11,411 bases of DNA from Bacteroidota bacterium. Its GTDB lineage: Bacteria > Bacteroidota > Bacteroidia > Bacteroidales > JAAYUG01. The notes under the pieces are model-generated. The model made no database searches, was not told the DNA's origin, and was given only the letters and a program-made list of their open reading frames with translations. The stretch lies in contig JAKAMP010000027.1 of assembly GCA_021812865.1 (NCBI GenBank), forward strand, positions 1 to 11,411, in the 5' to 3' direction. Shown piece by piece: positions 1 to 8,071 of this stretch. The position numbers and the translations under genes are program-made. Within the stretch, counting starts at the first letter, position 1; each line of letters begins with the position of its first letter.

Positions 1-757
1 CCAGGTTGCCATCGAGGGAGGCAGAAGAGGCAATATAGGTACCCAGATTGACCTGGTGCAGCAGCTTTCCCCATATGATATCGAACACATGCAGCTGACC
101 GTCGCATCCACCGAAGACGGTATACTTTCCGTTATTGGCCGGACAGCCGTTGATATAATTCTCTGTTGTATATTTCCATAACCTGCGCCCGTTGGCTGCA
201 TCCAGGCTATATAAGGAACAGTCGTAGCTTGCCACCACGATCCTCCATTTTCCTTTACCCACGGAATAAAAGTTTGCTGCACCCGAAATCTGGCCTTCCG
301 TGGCATATTTCCACCTGAGTTTGCCCGTCCCGGCATCGAGGGCTACCACCAGTCCCTCGAGGTTGCCGGCATATACAGTACCATTCAGGTACAAAGGCGG
401 GGCTTCCACGGCATTCCCGGTGTTATATTTCCAAACCAGTTTCCCGGTTTCGGACAGGCAATAGATGTTCCCGTCGTTAGAACCGATAAATATTTTTCCA
501 TCGCTTAGAATGGGCGACGACTTGGTACCATCGCCCATTTTGTAGGTCCAGAGCAGCTTATAAGAATGAAACAGCGGGGTTGCGGTAACGCCGGTAAGGG
601 AGGCTCCTCCGCGGAACGAGGGCCAGCCGGCGCCTGGCTGCGACATTACAGTGAAACCGGGAACCGATGCCAGGATGAGCGTGATCAGGAGGAAACGTTT
701 TATTATGAAGCCTGGTTTCACTGTTGAATTCTGAATAAATCGTTTTAGATCAATCAT
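1..757 (-). CDS. Secreted PQQ-like (BamB-type) beta-propeller protein, N-terminal part, truncated by window edge
   Basis: About 252 codons are readable from the ATG at 757-755, and the frame is still open at position 1, so the C-terminus is missing. Residues 20-39 form a basic-then-hydrophobic stretch (KRFLLITLILA) like a signal peptide, with a possible cleavage site before QPG at 40-42, so the protein is probably exported. A WPSFRG motif at 45-50 opens the propeller. Blade signatures follow: LSETGKLVWKY (101-111), LDAGTGKLRWKY (140-151) and LDAANGRRLWKY (185-196). The start ATG overlaps the TGA of the upstream flavoprotein gene by four bases (ATGA), which suggests translational coupling and fixes the start. 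PQQ-like repeats of this kind are usually structural or scaffolding (BamB is the model) and do not by themselves show PQQ binding. The substrate or partner is unknown; membership in the electron-transfer operon is inferred from the overlap. Confidence 0.85.
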   Translation of the reverse strand, partial: MIDLKRFIQNSTVKPGFIIKRFLLITLILASVPGFTVMSQPGAGWPSFRGGASLTGVTATPLFHSYKLLWTYKMGDGTKSSPILSDGKIFIGSNDGNIYCLSETGKLVWKYNTGNAVEAPPLYLNGTVYAGNLEGLVVALDAGTGKLRWKYATEGQISGAANFYSVGKGKWRIVVASYDCSLYSLDAANGRRLWKYTTENYINGCPANNGKYTVFGGCDGQLHVFDIIWGKLLHQVNLGTYIASSASLDGNL

Positions 758-2322
758 GTTTTATATTTAAATGACAATGCCCCCGTTGGACAACTTTCCA
801 CGCATTCCTTCACCGATTTGACGAGAGCGGCAGACATGGGCTTGCCGAAGGGCACCTCGATACGTACATCGAAACCACGGCCAATAAAAGTAAGTCCGGT
901 GTATTCATTGTTCTTCACAGTAATGTCGATGCAAAGTCCGCAGCGTATGCACTTTTCAGGTTCATACACCACTTCGGGATGATCGGTGTGTCTGGTCATC
1001 AGCTTTCTTTCGCCTGTGGCATACTTTTTCCTGTCGGCATGATAGGCATCGGCATAATTGCGCAATTTGCATTCGTCGAGCTTCCGGCAATCGCAATGCA
1101 TGCAGCGGGCTGCTTCGCGAATGGCTTCTTCGGGGGTGAAACCTGCCATTTCTCCACCTCCCGGCGCTATTTGTTTTTCACCGGACGCTTCGCGAAGGTA
1201 TTCTGCAAACTCAGGTTCACTGAGCTTATCGAAGCGGGAATTGAATTTCTTCCTTTCCGGGATGGGTTTCATACCCCGGAGGTACTGGTCGGCTGCAAGG
1301 GCCGCAGCTTTTCCCTGCGCCACGGCACGGACAGCCATTTTCTGTGCCCGTAGCACACTTCCGCAGGCAAATACTCCGGCTTCGGAAGTCTCATAAGTCC
1401 CTTCTGTAACGCTGATCCCTGATTTGCTGCTGCTGAAGAGCGACAACAATTCCCCTTCCACTGCAGTATCGCCTGTTGCCAGGATCACTGCATCATATCC
1501 TTTGCTAATCTCCGAAGCGAACAGCTCCCGGGAAACGGCGGTGCCCAGGATGAATCTGGCGCCGTAACGTTCTATTCTGTGAATCTCGGCATCCAGCGCT
1601 GCCCTGGTTAATTTTTCAGCCGGAACAGAATACCGCAGGGCGCCTCCTGCTTCCGCATTTTTATCGTATACCACGCAGCCATGTCCCTTCTGCAACAGGT
1701 AATAGGCTGCAGCCAGGCCGGCAGGACCAGAGCCAAGAATGGCCACTTTCTTGCCGGTTGAAACCTCCACGGGAGGCAGCCATTGTCCTGACTTCTCATC
1801 TTCGGCAGCCACAAAGCGCTTCAACAAGCATATGGAAACAGAATCATCAATTTGCCTTCGACGGCAGGCCTTTTCGCAGGGTGCAGGACATATAAATCCC
1901 AGGATATATGGCAAGGCGATTTCCTCTTTCACCACCTTCAGCGATTCATCAAAACGGTTGGCAGCGATCAGCCGGTTCATGAGCGGGATATTCATGCCGG
2001 CCGGACAAGCCAGGCTGCAGGGCGCCTCACAGTCGCCCACATGATCGCTCAGCAGCAGCTCCAGTGCATCCCTGCGCGCTTCCTTAACCTGTTCATCGTT
2101 GCTGATCAGGTCCATGCCTTCCGTAACTTTGATGGAGCAGGATGGGAAAAGATTACCTGTTTTCCTGTCCCTTACCATGCAAACCATGCAGGATGGATGG
2201 TTGTCGTGGCCCTCTTTATAGCACATGCTTGGAATATCCATTCCCGCAGTACGCGCCGCTTCGAGCACAGAACTACCTTCAGGTACGCTCAGGGAGATAT
2301 GATCGATGGTAAGATGAATCAT
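754..2322 (-). CDS. NuoG-like [2Fe-2S] / GltD-like flavoprotein fusion iron-sulfur oxidoreductase subunit
   Basis: This 522-residue protein is a cytoplasmic electron-transfer subunit. Residues 1-75 are a plant-type [2Fe-2S] domain as in NuoG or HydA (C34, C45, C48, C62). H94 with C98, C102 and C106 resembles the NuoG His-Cys cluster merging into the GltD/dihydropyrimidine dehydrogenase-type iron-sulfur domain, whose second half is CPAPCEKAC at 145-153 plus C165. An FAD-binding Rossmann motif, ILGSGPAGLAAA, lies at 195-206, followed by DAVILATGD (277-285) and GVFACGS (316-322). The NAD(P)H-binding domain that normally sits between the last two motifs in GltD relatives seems absent. The C-terminus has CMHCDC (407-412) with C418, then C458/C461/C464 and C507/C511 for a further [4Fe-4S] cluster. 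There is no signal peptide. One base separates it from the NuoEF fusion upstream, so it probably forms a complex with that protein. The exact reaction is unknown; FAD presence is predicted from the motif. Confidence 0.9.
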   Translation of the reverse strand: MIHLTIDHISLSVPEGSSVLEAARTAGMDIPSMCYKEGHDNHPSCMVCMVRDRKTGNLFPSCSIKVTEGMDLISNDEQVKEARRDALELLLSDHVGDCEAPCSLACPAGMNIPLMNRLIAANRFDESLKVVKEEIALPYILGFICPAPCEKACRRRQIDDSVSICLLKRFVAAEDEKSGQWLPPVEVSTGKKVAILGSGPAGLAAAYYLLQKGHGCVVYDKNAEAGGALRYSVPAEKLTRAALDAEIHRIERYGARFILGTAVSRELFASEISKGYDAVILATGDTAVEGELLSLFSSSKSGISVTEGTYETSEAGVFACGSVLRAQKMAVRAVAQGKAAALAADQYLRGMKPIPERKKFNSRFDKLSEPEFAEYLREASGEKQIAPGGGEMAGFTPEEAIREAARCMHCDCRKLDECKLRNYADAYHADRKKYATGERKLMTRHTDHPEVVYEPEKCIRCGLCIDITVKNNEYTGLTFIGRGFDVRIEVPFGKPMSAALVKSVKECVESCPTGALSFKYKT

Positions 2323-2323
2323 A

Positions 2324-4675
2324 TTATGTAGTTATCACGGCATTGACAGGACAAGCCTGCCTGCAGATGTCACACTGGATACATTTTTCATTGTCCACCA
2401 CGTGAATTTCATAGGGGTTGGCAGTAATTGCGCCCGAGGGGCACTGCTGCGCACACCGCGTACAGCCAATGCAGTCGGTTGTGATGGAATATTTCACCAG
2501 CCCTTTGCATTTGCCGGTAGGACACTTTCCATGAATATGCGCCTCGTATTCTTCCCTGAAATAGCGAAGTGTAGTAAGCACGGGATTGGGCGCCGATTTT
2601 CCCAGTCCGCAGATGCTGCCGCTCTTGGTCTTCAGTGCCAGGCTTTCCAGTTCAGCCAGGTCGCAGTCTGTGCCTTTCCCGTTGCTGATCTTCTCAAGGA
2701 TCTCAAGCATGCGGCGTGTTCCAATGCGGCAGAAGGTGCAACGTCCGCATGACTGGTCCTGGGTGAATGACAGGAAATAGCGGGCTATGTCGACCATGCA
2801 GTCGCTCTCGTCAAGCACTATGAGTCCTCCCGAGCCCATCATCGCGCCGGCAGCCGTAAGGGAGGCGTAATCAATGGGGATATCGGCCATGGAAGCAGGA
2901 ATGCACCCGCCCGAAGGTCCGCCGATCTGAATGGCCTTGAATTTTTTTCCATCGGGAATGCCTCCGCCAATCTCCTCCACGATCTTCCGGATGCTGATGC
3001 CCATGGGTACTTCAATGAGTCCTCCCCGGCTGATCTTTCCGGCCAGGGCAAACACCTTGGTTCCCTTGCTGTTTTCGGTTCCAATGGAATTGAAGGCTTC
3101 CGCGCCGTGCCGGATGATCCAGGAAATGAGCGAAAGGGTTTCTACATTGTTGATCAGGGTTGGCTTTCCATGCAGACCTTTGTTTGCCGGATAGGGGGGC
3201 CTCATGGTTGGCAGACCACGCTTCCCTTCCACCGAGGCAATCAGGGATGTCTCTTCCCCACACACAAAGGCGCCGGCTCCTTCAAAAATGCGAACATCAA
3301 AAGAAAAGCCGCTTCCAAGAACATGATCACCAAGAATCCCTTCGTGGCGGCATATTTCAATGGCTTCGCGTATACGCTTTACGGCCAGTGGATACTCTGC
3401 CCGGATGTAAAATAGTCCATTGTGCGCTCCCACCGCATATGCAGCAATGATCATTCCTTCGAGGATACGGAAAGGATAAGACTCAAGCAGCATCCGGTCC
3501 ATGAAAGCCCCGGGATCGCCCTCATCACCGTTGCAGATCATAAATTTTTCTTCTGAAACAGCTTCCCGTACAAGCTTCCATTTCACACCTGTCGGAAAAC
3601 CTGCTCCTCCCCTGCCCCTCAATCCGCTTTTAGCTATGATATCAATCACATCAGCAGGCGATTTCTCATGCAGGCAGCTATGCAAAGCCTTAAAACCATC
3701 CCTGCTTTTGTATTCATTTATATCCGAAGGTTTCATCTCTCCTCGGTATTCGGTGGCAATACTTACCTGTCCGTGCAAAAATTCAGCCACGGGTGTGTCA
3801 GTCTCGCCGGAGGAATAATGCTTTACCGAATGAGGCATGTCTTTCGTCACTAGCTGGTCGAATACATTGTAAAGGCTGTTTCTCAGCCTGGGCATGGCTT
3901 TCTCCGGCTTAAAATGATGGCGGATCACCTCGTTCACCTCTTCAGGTTTGATCTTTGCATAGAAGGAGGGTGCCTCTCCCGGTTTCTGAATCTCCAGAAT
4001 GGGAACCTGGTTGCAGATTCCCACGCAGCCTACGTGCTTCACGTTCACGTGTATGTTGTTCCGCCTGAGGGTGTTCTCAATTTCCGACTTTACGGCTGCA
4101 CTTCCGCTGGCCACGCAACATGAACCTAATCCGATGCGGATTTCACCCTGCACCCGTTCAACTCCGTCGAGGGTGGGGGCAACGGCCGGGGCCGCCGGAG
4201 ACCTTTTCAGGTGCAGGAAATCATCGAGTATTTCCGGAACCTTGCCGGTTGTGACGTGCCCGTACGTTACATCGTCGATCTGTACCACCGGGGCAAGGGT
4301 GCAGCACCCCAGGCAGGCCACCTGTTCAATGGTAAAAGTTCCACCGGCATCGGTATCCTCATGATTATGAAGCTTCAGCTCACGCCTGAGCGCATCGTGA
4401 ACCAGCATGGCGCCTTTTACGTGACAGGCTGTGCCCACGCATACCTTGATGATGTGCTTGCCTACAGGTCGGAGCCTGAACTGCGAGTAGAAGGTAGCAA
4501 TGCCATATACCGATGAAGGAACAATATCGGTGGTATCGCACACTCTCTGCAAGGCCTCTTCCGGAAGATAATTGAACTCCTGTTGAATGGCCTGCAGCAG
4601 AGGGATCACCTTATCGGTCGTCTTCCCGATCCGCCCAACAATTCTGTCAACTATGCCTGTGATGTTGTCTTTCAT
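2324..4675 (-). CDS. NuoE-NuoF fusion, NADH-dependent FMN/iron-sulfur oxidoreductase subunit (HydBC/HndC-like)
   Basis: This 783-residue protein should oxidise NADH or reduce NAD+ in the cytoplasm. Residues 1-155 are NuoE, with a thioredoxin-like [2Fe-2S] site at C79-x4-C84 and C121-x3-C125. Residues 175-255 form a second thioredoxin-like domain (GLGSCCVASG at 182-191, CVGIC at 217-221). Residues about 300-710 are NuoF: the FMN/NADH motifs GLRGRGGAGFPTG (351-363) and CNGDEGDPGAFMDR (381-394), the CGEETSL loop (472-478) and the SCGRCTFCRIG cluster site (642-652) with C689 as likely fourth ligand. Residues 733-783 carry two ferredoxin motifs (C735/738/741/745 and C765/768/771/775). This layout matches the flavin subunits of NAD-linked and bifurcating [FeFe] hydrogenases and formate dehydrogenases, with NuoE fused in front. 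No hydrogenase or formate dehydrogenase catalytic subunit is visible. The ATG at 4675 is preceded by a weak purine-rich stretch and fits the start of the NuoE domain. Confidence 0.95.
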   Translation of the reverse strand: MKDNITGIVDRIVGRIGKTTDKVIPLLQAIQQEFNYLPEEALQRVCDTTDIVPSSVYGIATFYSQFRLRPVGKHIIKVCVGTACHVKGAMLVHDALRRELKLHNHEDTDAGGTFTIEQVACLGCCTLAPVVQIDDVTYGHVTTGKVPEILDDFLHLKRSPAAPAVAPTLDGVERVQGEIRIGLGSCCVASGSAAVKSEIENTLRRNNIHVNVKHVGCVGICNQVPILEIQKPGEAPSFYAKIKPEEVNEVIRHHFKPEKAMPRLRNSLYNVFDQLVTKDMPHSVKHYSSGETDTPVAEFLHGQVSIATEYRGEMKPSDINEYKSRDGFKALHSCLHEKSPADVIDIIAKSGLRGRGGAGFPTGVKWKLVREAVSEEKFMICNGDEGDPGAFMDRMLLESYPFRILEGMIIAAYAVGAHNGLFYIRAEYPLAVKRIREAIEICRHEGILGDHVLGSGFSFDVRIFEGAGAFVCGEETSLIASVEGKRGLPTMRPPYPANKGLHGKPTLINNVETLSLISWIIRHGAEAFNSIGTENSKGTKVFALAGKISRGGLIEVPMGISIRKIVEEIGGGIPDGKKFKAIQIGGPSGGCIPASMADIPIDYASLTAAGAMMGSGGLIVLDESDCMVDIARYFLSFTQDQSCGRCTFCRIGTRRMLEILEKISNGKGTDCDLAELESLALKTKSGSICGLGKSAPNPVLTTLRYFREEYEAHIHGKCPTGKCKGLVKYSITTDCIGCTRCAQQCPSGAITANPYEIHVVDNEKCIQCDICRQACPVNAVITT

Positions 4676-4719
4676 TTTCCCTTATCCTTCTTTCCCGAAT
4701 AATCCTCGTTCAGCTTGAA

Positions 4720-6579
4720 TCATTTTCCTATACAATACAGGTTCTTCTCCCCCCTGATGAATATGCGTCCGTTGGCAAAGGCAGGGGTGCAGGAAACCGG
4801 TTCGCCCAGTTTAGGTTCACCCAGGGAAACATATTCCTTGTCGACCTTGAAAATATGTGTAATTCCGGTACGATCCACCAGGTACACCTTGCTTTCAGCA
4901 ATTACAGGGGAAGAGAACACTGAATTGTTCAGTTCCTTTTCCCAGAATTTGGTTCCGTTTTGTGCATCGTAGCAGGCAACCACTCCATAGCTGGTAACCA
5001 CGAACAGGTATTTGTCTGTTGCCACCGGGCTGGGGATATCCGAGAGGTACTCATCGCTCTCCCAGAGCTGTACGGGTGGATTGCCCAGCTTTATGGCAGC
5101 CAGCTTGGAATAATCGTTCACCGTAAAAACAATGCCATTGGCATAGGCTGCAGATGGGCCGACCTCTCCGGTAATGGCTTCGAGTTTCCACAGCTCAGCG
5201 CCGGTTTTCACGTCGTAGCCGGCTACATATGGTTCCGCTGCCGCAATGACCTCTTTGGAAGCGCCATTGGGAACCAAAATGGGTGATGACCAGGAGGCTT
5301 TCACCGGCCGGTTGGCGCTCCAGATTGTTTTCCCATTGGAAGTGTTCACTGCAAAAATCTTTGCACTGGTGTGCTGATCGAACTGGATGATAAGCATATT
5401 GTTGTATATCATCGGCGAAGAGGCATGCCCGTAATGGTTATTGGGGAAACCTATACTTTCGACCCAGAGCTGTTTGCCATTATGGTCAAGAGCGATGAGG
5501 TCGCCATTGGCAAACACGGCGTATATCCCCTGTGCATTGACAGCAGCCGTAGGCGCTGCAAAGCCGGTTTCCTTCGAAGCTTTCGGAACCTGGGAGGATG
5601 CGCCCGGGATCTTAGGGACGGTGGCCGTCCACAGTATCTTGCCTGTATTTTTGTCCAGGCAATACACTTCCCTCCTGGTTTCGCTGGCGCCGGTAAGGAA
5701 TATCTTATCGCCCCAGATCACCGGTGAGCTGTTTCCGGGCAGCGGAGTTGCCGTTTTCCAGAGGATGTTTTTACCGGAAGGGCCATCCCAGTCAAGGGGT
5801 ATGTTCTTCTGCACAGCAATACCATTGCCGTTGGGTCCGCGGAAGGTGGGATAAATCTCGCTGGCAGGGAGAGGCTGTCCTGCTTCTGCACTTCCGGCCT
5901 GTGAAAAGGCCGTCTTTTCTGCCACACCTGCCATTAAGGTAGTGGTATTTGATGCAACTGCGGAAGTCGTATCCTCGCCTGAGCCCTGTACAGATGCGGC
6001 AAGTGAATCGACCGGCCGGGTTTGAACGCCGGTACTGTCGGATTGAACAGCTGCAATTTTAGTTGCGTCGGAAGTTTTTTGCCGGAGTTCCCTGTTGGTG
6101 AGGAAGCCAAAAAGCAAAGAAAGAAACAACAGCAATCCTCCACCGGACAATATCAGTATTCTTGCTTTTTTCTGTACCACGAAGATATTCAGGTCCTGTT
6201 CCTCCGAAAGCTGAGGGTTGATCTTTCGTCGCAGCCTGATCCATTGCAGGGCAATCAGCATTACAGCCAGACCGGCAAGCAAAAGGTAACCGCCCATTCT
6301 GACCTGCCACTGGCTGGTGAAATATGCCTTCCTGGCCAGCAGATCGAGGGTACGTATCTGTTCGCGCAGCACGGTATCGCCCGGATTCTGGTTCAGACGG
6401 TCCACCAGGGCAGTGATCACCTGCATATTGGTAGGATCGGCCTTTTTCAGCTGGATGTAATTAGCTACCATGAGGATGCACACGACAAACGAGAAGACTC
6501 CTGCAATCATGGCGATCCGCTGCAGCAGTTTTTCGCCGGGCGCTCCTTCGTTTTCTTTATGACTCGATATTTCGTTCAT
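4720..6579 (-). CDS. PQQ-like beta-propeller protein on a three-helix membrane anchor
   Basis: This 619-residue protein has three predicted membrane helices (about 23-42, 96-115 and 140-160). The segment between helices one and two is polar and probably helical. The basic runs RLRRK (115-119) and KKAR (137-140) lie on the presumed cytoplasmic side, so the C-terminal part should face the periplasm. A Ser/Thr/Ala-rich linker spans about 170-240. The propeller then starts with YPTFRGPNGNG at 243-253 and has repeated blade signatures such as LDKNTGKILW and VNTSNGKTIW. Proteins with this FRGPNGNG start are common, mostly uncharacterised PQQ-like repeat proteins. I see no haem motif and no iron-sulfur motif. 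Its position between the NapH-like membrane protein and the NuoEF fusion suggests a membrane-bound partner of the electron-transfer complex, but the function is not shown by the sequence. Its start has no clear Shine-Dalgarno sequence. Confidence 0.88.
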   Translation of the reverse strand: MNEISSHKENEGAPGEKLLQRIAMIAGVFSFVVCILMVANYIQLKKADPTNMQVITALVDRLNQNPGDTVLREQIRTLDLLARKAYFTSQWQVRMGGYLLLAGLAVMLIALQWIRLRRKINPQLSEEQDLNIFVVQKKARILILSGGGLLLFLSLLFGFLTNRELRQKTSDATKIAAVQSDSTGVQTRPVDSLAASVQGSGEDTTSAVASNTTTLMAGVAEKTAFSQAGSAEAGQPLPASEIYPTFRGPNGNGIAVQKNIPLDWDGPSGKNILWKTATPLPGNSSPVIWGDKIFLTGASETRREVYCLDKNTGKILWTATVPKIPGASSQVPKASKETGFAAPTAAVNAQGIYAVFANGDLIALDHNGKQLWVESIGFPNNHYGHASSPMIYNNMLIIQFDQHTSAKIFAVNTSNGKTIWSANRPVKASWSSPILVPNGASKEVIAAAEPYVAGYDVKTGAELWKLEAITGEVGPSAAYANGIVFTVNDYSKLAAIKLGNPPVQLWESDEYLSDIPSPVATDKYLFVVTSYGVVACYDAQNGTKFWEKELNNSVFSSPVIAESKVYLVDRTGITHIFKVDKEYVSLGEPKLGEPVSCTPAFANGRIFIRGEKNLYCIGK

Positions 6580-6635
6580 AGCTCATTTTGCGTTCATTCC
6601 TGGTGTACTTACGTTTATGTTTTGGCTAATAGATG

Positions 6636-8000
6636 TCATTGTGCGGCCGACTTTTTCAAGGCATTGAGCTGGGCATCGTTCATGTCTGGTTTAACCGGAC
6701 AGTATTCCAGGCAGCGGCCACAGGAAAGGCATTCCCCCTTGCTTGGCCAATAACCTTTGCGATAACGTGGAATGGCCAATCTGGCGAGCGTTAGCCCGAT
6801 CACTAAGCCCACAAATCCTCCCAGGATCCAGCCACCCCAGTAAAACTGGCGCCTGATCGATGCCACTTCCTCATTCAGCTTATCGACAGCCTGTCCGGAT
6901 GATCTGAAGGTAGTTACATCGACCTGCTGAAGGGAGGTGAGCTGATTATCGGGAAGCAGCAGTTCACTGGCCAGACGTACCTTGGGATTCACATTAGCCA
7001 GGTTTCCATGGATCATCGAACCTCCAAAACCGCCAAGCAGCATAAACAGGGGAATGAGTATAGTGAAAAGGATCAGTCGTTTTACCGTTACGTTGCGGCT
7101 TTCCGGCGACTTATGCCCTAAAGGTTTATTGATGGCTCCGAAGGGACAGGAATTTTCGCATAAGCGACAGTCAATGCAAACGGTGGGTGTGATGGACAAA
7201 TGCTTTTTCGACACCCGGCTGACCAGGTTCAGCAGTACGCCATATGGGCAGAAGAACCGGCAGTAAGGCCTGGCGATGAAAACGCCAACCAGCAGGAATA
7301 ACACGCCGATAACGAACATAAAGAAAGGTGCATTGACGCGGAAGAATCCTACAAAAGGATCGTAGCGGCAAATGATGAAGTCGGTGCCGGTAGCGGCGTA
7401 CAGCACGGCCAGTCCCAGGTATATATACGGAACGAGGCCCAGCAACGATTGCACCCATTCGTTCAGCTTCATGGGTTTGATCGCAAAAACATCCTGTATG
7501 GCGCCCAGGGGGCATACGCCGGCGCAAAAGGTCCGGCCGTAAAACAAAGCAAACAGCAGGGGTATGATAAAAAAGGCAATGGCCGTAAGCGGAATATGGT
7601 ACTCCGGGTGAAAAAGGCCCAGTACGACATTCTGAAGGGAACCAACCGCGCAAATGCAGCCCTCGCGGTAAAATCCAAAATAAAGGATCGAAAATACCGT
7701 AACGCCGAAAACACCCATACGTGAACGTTTCTTCAACACGAACCATGTGACGAGCGAGATGCTTGCCAGGAGAACCACCACATCAAGGTATTCCAGAATG
7801 ATTGATCGCGGCATCGGCGCCTGGGTGGCAGGCACAACATATTTGCTCTCGAAGTCAGGTTTTGGGAAGCGCTGAATACCGAAATTATTCAAGGCCAACA
7901 AGGCCAACAATATAACCAGCATGGCTATGGACGCGCCCTTTTTCATGGGGACGCTGATATTTTTTTCTTTATCCGGACGATTAGGCTTGGCAGGGTTCAT
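6636..8000 (-). CDS. NapH/NosR/MauN-like polytopic 4Fe-4S membrane protein
   Basis: This 454-residue integral membrane protein has about eight predicted helices (near 21-38, 68-88, 96-112, 134-154, 184-203, 222-243, 306-327 and 386-408). Basic runs at 90-94 (KKRSR) and 412-415 fit an N-in, C-in topology. It carries the paired CX3CP motifs of the NosR/NapH family at 159-164 (CAGVCP) and 247-252 (CRFFCP). A ferredoxin motif lies at C275/278/281/285, and a second, CLSCGRCLEYCPVKP, at 424-438, after the last helix. Both should be cytoplasmic. Family members pass electrons between the quinone pool or cytoplasmic donors and periplasmic redox proteins. The Tat-exported polyferredoxin gene directly upstream matches the NapG-NapH and MauM-MauN pairing. 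A CxC pair at 115/117 lies on the presumed periplasmic side. Start at 8000; Met19 is a possible alternative. The specific partner is unknown. Confidence 0.9.
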   Translation of the reverse strand: MNPAKPNRPDKEKNISVPMKKGASIAMLVILLALLALNNFGIQRFPKPDFESKYVVPATQAPMPRSIILEYLDVVVLLASISLVTWFVLKKRSRMGVFGVTVFSILYFGFYREGCICAVGSLQNVVLGLFHPEYHIPLTAIAFFIIPLLFALFYGRTFCAGVCPLGAIQDVFAIKPMKLNEWVQSLLGLVPYIYLGLAVLYAATGTDFIICRYDPFVGFFRVNAPFFMFVIGVLFLLVGVFIARPYCRFFCPYGVLLNLVSRVSKKHLSITPTVCIDCRLCENSCPFGAINKPLGHKSPESRNVTVKRLILFTILIPLFMLLGGFGGSMIHGNLANVNPKVRLASELLLPDNQLTSLQQVDVTTFRSSGQAVDKLNEEVASIRRQFYWGGWILGGFVGLVIGLTLARLAIPRYRKGYWPSKGECLSCGRCLEYCPVKPDMNDAQLNALKKSAAQ

Positions 8001-8027
8001 ATTCCGGGATTATCATCAGTTTTAAAT

Positions 8028-8058
8028 CAATTCTATTTTTTTTGTAAGCATAAACAAA
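8028..8058 (-). promoter_or_regulatory. Possible internal promoter of Bacteroidota type ahead of the NapH-like gene
   Basis: Reading the minus strand, TTTG (8058-8055) is followed after 19 bases by TAGAATTG (8035-8028). Bacteroidota promoters typically have a -33 TTTG/TTG element and a -7 TAnnTTTG element about 19-21 bases apart; here the -7 box differs at one defined position. The site lies in the longest (71-base) and most AT-rich gap of the window and would give a leader of about 20 bases. Such AT-rich matches arise easily by chance, so this is tentative. Confidence 0.25.
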
Positions 8059-8071
8059 ACTTTCGCCCTGG

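Noticed and set aside
2324..4675. Complete respiratory complex I (Nuo)
   Set aside because: Only NuoE/NuoF and NuoG-type N-terminal domains occur; no membrane or quinone-site subunit is present, and the extra ferredoxin domain matches soluble NAD-linked enzymes better.
6022..6753. A 243-codon open frame on the plus strand
   Set aside because: It lies antisense to the three-helix propeller gene and the end of the NapH-like gene, both of which have clear family motifs; its translation has no recognisable domain.
7171..7746. A 191-codon minus-strand frame inside the NapH-like gene
   Set aside because: It is an out-of-frame shadow of a region whose main frame carries the CX3CP and ferredoxin motifs.
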